The notes under the pieces are model-generated. The model was given only the letters and a program-made list of their open reading frames with translations. It made no database searches and was not told the DNA's origin. From Candidatus Uhrbacteria bacterium (GTDB taxonomy: Bacteria > Patescibacteriota > Patescibacteriia > UBA9934 > GWF2-40-263): a stretch of 9,464 nt of DNA. The stretch is taken from the NCBI GenBank assembly GCA_016208545.1, contig JACQXU010000045.1, positions 1 through 9,464 of the forward strand. Reading direction: 5' to 3'. Of this stretch, positions 6,748 to 9,464 are shown piece after piece. Numbering within the stretch: the first letter of the stretch is position 1; each line of letters starts with the position of its first letter. The position numbers and the translations under genes are program-made.

Positions 6748-7602
6748 ATGCTTATTGACACCCACTGTCACGTTCAATTTCACTCATACAAAAACGACAT
6801 GGACGAAGTTATAAAACGCACTTTAGAAAAAAGTGTTTTTATGATTACTGTTGGAACTCAAAGTGACACAAGCCGAACTGGTCTTGAGATTGCAGAGCGT
6901 TACGACGGTGTGTGGGCTACGATTGGACTTCATCCATATCATCTTCACGAACAAGAATTTGGTGATGAAAATGAAACCATTCACACACGCACTGAAAAGT
7001 TTAATCCGGAATTATTTAAAAAACTTGCACAACATCCGAAATGTGTCGCGATCGGTGAGTTTGGTTTGGATTATTTTCATATGCCGCCAAACGTAAGTCG
7101 CGATGAAGTCATTCGCGAACAAAAAGAAACCGTTCGAGCGCAATTTGATCTTGCGAGTGAAATGAATTTGCCGGTCATAATTCATTGTCGCGATGCTTAC
7201 GAAGATCAACTCGCAATAGTTGAAGAATATGTGCGTGATGGAAAACTGGCGAGACGCGGCGTCGTGCATTGTTTTGTTGGAACACAGGAAATTGCGGATC
7301 GGTTTTTTGAACTTGGATTTTATATTTCATTCACAGGAATTTTGACATTTCCTCCGCGAAAAAAAGAAATTGGAGAAGATGGATTGTCGTCTCTTCAGAG
7401 GATTGCGAAAAATTTGCCGCTCGAACGTTTACTCGTTGAAACAGACGCGCCGTATCTCACACCAGTTCCGCATCGAGGTGAACGCAATGAACCATGGATG
7501 GTTGAGTTTGTCGCAGAAAAAATCGCAGGATTGAAACAGATTGAGGTTGAAGAAGTTTCTCGTGTTACAACGGAGAATGCGAAAAAGCTTTTCAATATAT
7601 AA
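6748..7602 (+). CDS. tatD: TatD-family metal-dependent deoxyribonuclease
   Basis: TatD proteins are cytoplasmic TIM-barrel metallohydrolases with 3'-5' DNase activity, implicated in DNA repair and in nucleic-acid turnover. All metal-site motifs are present in the 284 residues: H6 and H8 in LIDTHCH, E104 in AIGEFGLDY, H146 in VIIHCRDA, H174 in VVHCF and D233 in VETDAPYLTP, followed by PHRGERNEP (241-249). The segment between GLHPYH (60-65) and KKLAQHP (91-97) is longer and more acidic than in E. coli TatD (roughly residues 68-86), probably a surface loop. The N-terminus MLIDTHCH fixes ATG 6748. GGAA about 15 bases upstream is too distant to be convincing as a ribosome site, and translation from the cvpA stop one base away is more likely. 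It is the last gene of the operon. Confidence 0.95.
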   Translation: MLIDTHCHVQFHSYKNDMDEVIKRTLEKSVFMITVGTQSDTSRTGLEIAERYDGVWATIGLHPYHLHEQEFGDENETIHTRTEKFNPELFKKLAQHPKCVAIGEFGLDYFHMPPNVSRDEVIREQKETVRAQFDLASEMNLPVIIHCRDAYEDQLAIVEEYVRDGKLARRGVVHCFVGTQEIADRFFELGFYISFTGILTFPPRKKEIGEDGLSSLQRIAKNLPLERLLVETDAPYLTPVPHRGERNEPWMVEFVAEKIAGLKQIEVEEVSRVTTENAKKLFNI

Positions 7603-7622
7603 TTACCTCTCGTCTGTGCTAT

Positions 7623-7696
7623 AGAGACAGACGGGACGACTTTTTCTTGGCCTTAAGTTCAAACATCGGCAGAAAAAGTGTCCCGTAACTGTCTCT
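7623..7696. repeat. Long imperfect inverted repeat downstream of tatD (REP/MITE-like hairpin)
   Basis: The left arm is built from AGAGACAG (7623-7630), ACGGGAC (7631-7637) and ACTTTTTCT (7639-7647). The right arm answers with AGAAAAAGT (7671-7679), GTCCCGT (7680-7686) and CTGTCTCT (7689-7696). This gives 24 paired bases with a single-base bulge at 7638 and a two-base bulge at 7687-7688, around a 23-base loop. CGTCTGT at 7611-7617 can instead pair with ACAGACG at 7627-7633, a competing hairpin. There is no T-run after the right arm, so it is not a classical terminator, though it may protect or end the operon mRNA. Bulged GGGAC-type hairpins of this kind are common among REP elements moved by REP-associated (IS200-like) transposases. 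That link is inference. Confidence 0.65.
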
Positions 7697-7759
7697 TGTG
7701 TGCCTAAGTTCTTTATTGTGTGAATTAACGCTGAAGAAATAGGTTTTACACGATATAAC

Positions 7760-7794
7760 ATCTGACCTCTGACATCTAACTTCTGACATCTTTC
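7760..7794. repeat. Degenerate 7-bp tandem repeat, five units
   Basis: Consecutive heptamers read ATCTGAC, CTCTGAC, ATCTAAC, TTCTGAC and ATCTTTC, consensus NTCTGAC. The array lies between the tatD hairpin and the terminator of the 7886-8623 gene. A similar short-period array lies beyond the other end of that gene. Apart from this array and the hairpin before it, I see no gene or signal in 7603-7841. Confidence 0.6.
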
Positions 7795-7841
7795 AGTTGC
7801 GGTCAAAAGCAGAAGAGTCTGAACGATCTGTATCTATCGTT

Positions 7842-7876
7842 AAAACAAAAAACGGCAGTGAAAGATATCACTGCCG
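7842..7876 (-). terminator. Intrinsic terminator of the 7886-8623 gene
   Basis: Read on the minus strand, the stem CGGCAGTGA/TCACTGCCG (7876-7868 with 7861-7853, nine perfect base pairs, six-base loop) is followed at once by TTTTTTGTTTT. This is a textbook rho-independent terminator. It begins nine bases after the TGA stop of the 245-residue protein and is in the right orientation for it. Confidence 0.88.
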
Positions 7877-7885
7877 CAGAGAACA

Positions 7886-8623
7886 TCAGGTGCCGTACCG
7901 GCGAGAGAATTCGGTCCGGTTTTTTGTATGTAGTCCTTCCGCTAGATCCTTCATACACTCTCGCATGAGAGCGCCGAAGATCCTGCCTTGCGCTCCGTAA
8001 ACTCCGTTCAGATACTGTTCGCGAAGCGTTACTGCCAGTTCGAACTTTTTTGTGTCTTGCGCAATAGCAGCGTCCTCGAGCGCTGTGCGCATTGCCTTCC
8101 ACTGTTCGGTTTTGAGTAGAGCTTTCATTTCGACAGTGATAGGATCAACTGTCGAGATGGAAGCAGTAGGAAGAGCAGTGGAAGCAGAAGTAGGAACAGC
8201 AGGGGGAGCAGAAGTAGGAGTTGGCTTTGGCGCACTCACTGGGAGCGGTGTCGTGCGCGGAGGTGTCGCGGAGACGACAGTTGGAGTGGCGGTTGGAGTA
8301 GCGGTCGAAGCCGCAGGAGGCGCGGTCGACGCTGATCGCTTTTTCATGAGTGCGTCAGCGATCTGCTTGATCGCTGGCTTTCGTGGATCAGTGTCAGCGA
8401 GCGACGCGACAAAGGCGTCAGAATTTGCGTAGAATCGAGCCAAGTCGTCGTGCACTCGCTGACAAGACGCGATGTTTTCCGCTGTGCCATCGTTGTCGTC
8501 AAGGATGTGCGTATACTCTTCATCTGTAGGCGCATCATGCCTCGCACAAAGAAGCGCGAGCTCATCGTCTTTCAGGGGGTCACATTGCCCGAAACAATTG
8601 AATACAGCATCGTAGAAATCCAT
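7886..8623 (-). CDS. Hypothetical two-domain protein with a Pro/Ala/Thr/Ser linker
   Basis: This 245-residue protein belongs to no family I recognise. Residues 1-96 form an acidic, helix-rich N-terminal domain with C10 and C14 (CFGQC), C26 and C54. Residues 97-159 are a low-complexity linker dominated by Ala, Pro, Thr and Ser (TATPTATPT, KPTPTSAPP). Residues 160-245 form a second helix-rich domain (TVEMKALLKTEQWKAM through MRECMKDLAEGL) that ends basic (RTEFSRRYGT). There is no signal peptide or membrane helix. The start is firm: ATG 8623-8621 has GGAGG at 8637-8633, nine bases upstream, the only strong Shine-Dalgarno site before a cellular gene here. G+C is clearly higher than in the flanking genes: three 60-base lines counted by hand hold 33, 40 and 30 G+C. 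It has its own promoter and terminator and is oriented against tatD, so it stands alone and was probably acquired. Confidence 0.85.
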   Translation of the reverse strand: MDFYDAVFNCFGQCDPLKDDELALLCARHDAPTDEEYTHILDDNDGTAENIASCQRVHDDLARFYANSDAFVASLADTDPRKPAIKQIADALMKKRSASTAPPAASTATPTATPTVVSATPPRTTPLPVSAPKPTPTSAPPAVPTSASTALPTASISTVDPITVEMKALLKTEQWKAMRTALEDAAIAQDTKKFELAVTLREQYLNGVYGAQGRIFGALMRECMKDLAEGLHTKNRTEFSRRYGT

Positions 8624-8660
8624 TATTCTGTTCCTCCCTCGGAATCAAAACCGAGTTTGA

Positions 8661-8689
8661 AATTTAGCATAAATCCGGTGAAAAGTCAA
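8661..8689 (-). promoter_or_regulatory. Sigma70-type extended -10 promoter for the 245-residue protein gene
   Basis: On the minus strand TTGACT (8689-8684) is followed by a 17-base spacer ending in TGC and then TAAATT (8666-8661). This gives a good -35, ideal spacing and an extended -10 (TGnTA...T). Transcription should start near 8654, about 30 bases before the ATG. The predicted 5' end carries CTCGG (8655-8651) and CCGAG (8642-8638), a five-bp hairpin that ends immediately before the GGAGG ribosome site. It could stabilise the 5' end or modulate translation. Confidence 0.68.
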
Positions 8690-8694
8690 GAGAA

Positions 8695-8726
8695 AAGTCA
8701 TTGAGTCATAGAGTCATGAAGTTAGG
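8695..8726. repeat. Degenerate 8-bp tandem repeat upstream of the hypothetical gene
   Basis: Consecutive octamers read AAGTCATT, GAGTCATA, GAGTCATG and AAGTTAGG. Shortly after, CCAAGACT occurs twice in tandem (8745-8752, 8753-8760). The array is similar in character to the heptamers at 7760-7794. The reverse complement of that array contains GAAGTTAG, which also occurs here at 8718-8725. The -35 box of the gene lies just inside this array. No gene is visible between 8690 and the transposase start. Confidence 0.5.
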
Positions 8727-8770
8727 ATTTTAATCTCGCCAACACCAAGACTCCAAGACTAAACTGACTT

Positions 8771-9329
8771 GAGACCGTTGAAAAACTCATCCACATTTCA
8801 TGGTGAGTATTTTGTTGGAACATGGTAAAATATAGCTACATTTAGCCATAATTCAAACATGTTTACCTCCTTCTATGTTCAAACTTTCAAACCATTTCAT
8901 GTCCCATGATGTGTATAAGAGCTTCATTGATGAATCTCACTTCTTAAGTCAATTAGGAAAGGTGTTTGACTGGGACGAGATGGCCTCTCCTTTATGGAAT
9001 CTTGCCAAGAATGCACAAGGGGGTAGACCAAGACAAAATCCCGTGGTGCTTCTTAAAATGTTATTCCTATGCTTCTTGTACAACCGCAGTGACCGGGAGA
9101 TGGAACAGATGGCCACAAGTGACTTGTATGTGAAATACTTTCTGGAGTTACCCATCGACGGGCTTTCTCCTGACCATTCCAGTCTCTCTCGGTTTCGAGA
9201 TGAAGTGCTTGAAAAAGAAGGCCCCGCCTTCTTTACGAAGATCTTTGACTCCATCCTCACGGAAGCCACACGACACGGCATTGTGTTTGGTCGTGTCTAT
9301 GCAATCGATGCCACACACGTTGTTTAAGG
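8771..9329 (+). mobile_element. Interrupted IS5/IS1182-like insertion sequence
   Basis: The 5' end is estimated. GAGACCGTTGAAAAACTC at 8771-8788 has the look of an insertion-sequence terminal repeat (GTTGAAAAA core) and lies about 100 bases before the transposase start. The matching right end is not in the window, because the transposase reading frame is broken at 9325 where a second mobile element seems to begin. Both boundaries are approximate. Confidence 0.5.
8875..9327 (+). pseudogene. Truncated DUF772-type transposase (IS5/IS1182-like), N-terminal part
   Basis: The 150 residues match the N-terminal region of DDE transposases carrying the DUF772/InsH N-terminal domain: a start of the type MFKLSNHF...YKSFIDESHFLSQL, the basic segment GGRPRQNPVVLLKMLFLCFLYNRSDREME (49-77), and PIDGLSPDHSSLSRFRDEVLEKEG (93-116). 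The frame stops at TAA 9325-9327 just after YAIDATHVV, where D145 would be the first Asp of the DDE triad. The remaining two thirds, including the other catalytic residues, is missing. The bases after the break do not continue the family pattern and lead into the reverse-strand end of another transposase, so it is probably disrupted by insertion. No Shine-Dalgarno site precedes the start on this strand. Confidence 0.85.
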
Positions 9330-9369
9330 TGGTCGGGTTTGCCTAGACAGTTTCTGTGGATAAGGTTCC

Positions 9370-9390
9370 CCCTCTTTCGGAGGGTGTTTT
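9370..9390 (+). terminator. Short hairpin with T-run near the end of the second mobile element
   Basis: CCCTC (9370-9374) pairs with GAGGG (9380-9384) around TTTCG, followed by TG and TTTTT. On the + strand this is a weak intrinsic terminator. It lies between the presumed end of the second element and its transposase stop, so it could block transcription running into the element from outside. Confidence 0.35.
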
Positions 9391-9464
9391 TAGTTTAGAG
9401 AGGAATAGATTTCGTTTGGAGTTTTGTATCCAAGGGATTGGTGAGGGCGCTTGTAATTGTAAAA
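9390..9464 (-). CDS. C-terminal end of an IS3/IS481-type transposase (partial)
   Basis: Reading the minus strand inward from 9464, 24 codons are open before TAA at 9392-9390. They encode a peptide that begins FYNYKRPHQSLGYKTP and ends EIYSSLN. The Tyr-Asn-x-x-Arg-Pro-His-x-x-Leu-Gly-Tyr-x-Thr-Pro motif is the hallmark C-terminus of rve (integrase-core) transposases of the IS3/IS481 group, just after the catalytic Glu. Most of the gene lies beyond the window. The intervening 9330-9389 probably holds its terminal inverted repeat: on the minus strand the sequence TGTCTAGGCAAACCCGACCA (9349-9330) ends in CA, as IS3-type ends do. It appears to be inserted in the transposase on the other strand. 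Confidence 0.8.
   Translation of the reverse strand, partial: FYNYKRPHQSLGYKTPNEIYSSLN

Noticed and set aside
7642..7696. Intrinsic terminator for the metG-cvpA-tatD operon
   Set aside because: The hairpin is not followed by a T-run on the + strand. The T5 tract lies inside the left arm, so it is recorded as a repeat.
7760..7794. Possible CRISPR array
   Set aside because: Units are 7 bases, adjacent and degenerate, with no spacers and no cas genes nearby.
8052..8432. 126-codon Gly/Val/Ala-rich frame on the + strand
   Set aside because: It is antisense to the Pro/Ala/Thr linker of the 245-residue protein. Its length comes from low-complexity, G+C-rich repeats, and it has no ribosome site or recognisable domain.
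1..9464. tRNA, rRNA or riboswitch genes
   Set aside because: I saw no cloverleaf-like pattern with a T-loop motif, no rRNA core sequence and no riboswitch consensus in the intergenic regions. A covariance-model scan was not possible here.

Overview
The window looks like a piece of a bacterial chromosome from a reduced-genome lineage, most likely Candidate Phyla Radiation (Patescibacteria, Parcubacteria-like). This is inference. It rests on A/T-rich compact genes, a 481-residue MetG that ends after the anticodon-binding region, a 229-residue RsmI without the usual C-terminal extension, the order metG-cvpA-tatD, and an almost complete lack of Shine-Dalgarno sites before the core genes. The standard code fits: metG and the 7886-8623 gene both end in TGA at the expected place, so TGA is not read as glycine.

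Layout. Positions 1-255 hold the C-terminal end of an unrecognised small membrane protein (+), followed by a 36-bp perfect palindrome. A leucyl aminopeptidase (pepA-type, M17) runs on + to 1835. Its stop overlaps the stop of a convergent minus-strand pair, a 2-Cys peroxiredoxin preceded by an Mn/Fe superoxide dismutase. Together these two remove superoxide and then the peroxide it yields. From the divergent region at 2991-3081, + strand genes resume: a membrane-anchored DUF3179 protein, then rsmI (16S rRNA 2'-O-methyltransferase). A dispersed inverted repeat of a common 'CATTGCGAG...CTCGCAATG' type separates rsmI from a tight operon of metG, a cvpA-family membrane protein and tatD, with a 4-base overlap and a 1-base gap.

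From 7603 on, the window changes from a housekeeping segment to an accessory one. A long imperfect hairpin follows tatD. Then comes a minus-strand gene for a 245-residue protein that I do not recognise: two helical-looking domains joined by a Pro/Ala/Thr/Ser linker. It has its own sigma70-type promoter, the only strong Shine-Dalgarno site among the cellular genes, a textbook intrinsic terminator, clearly higher G+C, and short-period tandem repeats on both sides. It looks like a self-contained acquired unit.

The last ~700 bases are mobile DNA. A DUF772-type (IS5/IS1182-like) transposase breaks off just after its first catalytic Asp. Immediately beyond it lies the C-terminal end of a second transposase (IS3/IS481-like) on the opposite strand, which continues out of the window and probably interrupted the first.

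No CRISPR array, tRNA or rRNA was seen. The most unexplained item is the 7886-8623 gene unit. The rest is mainly ordinary housekeeping and oxidative-stress content.
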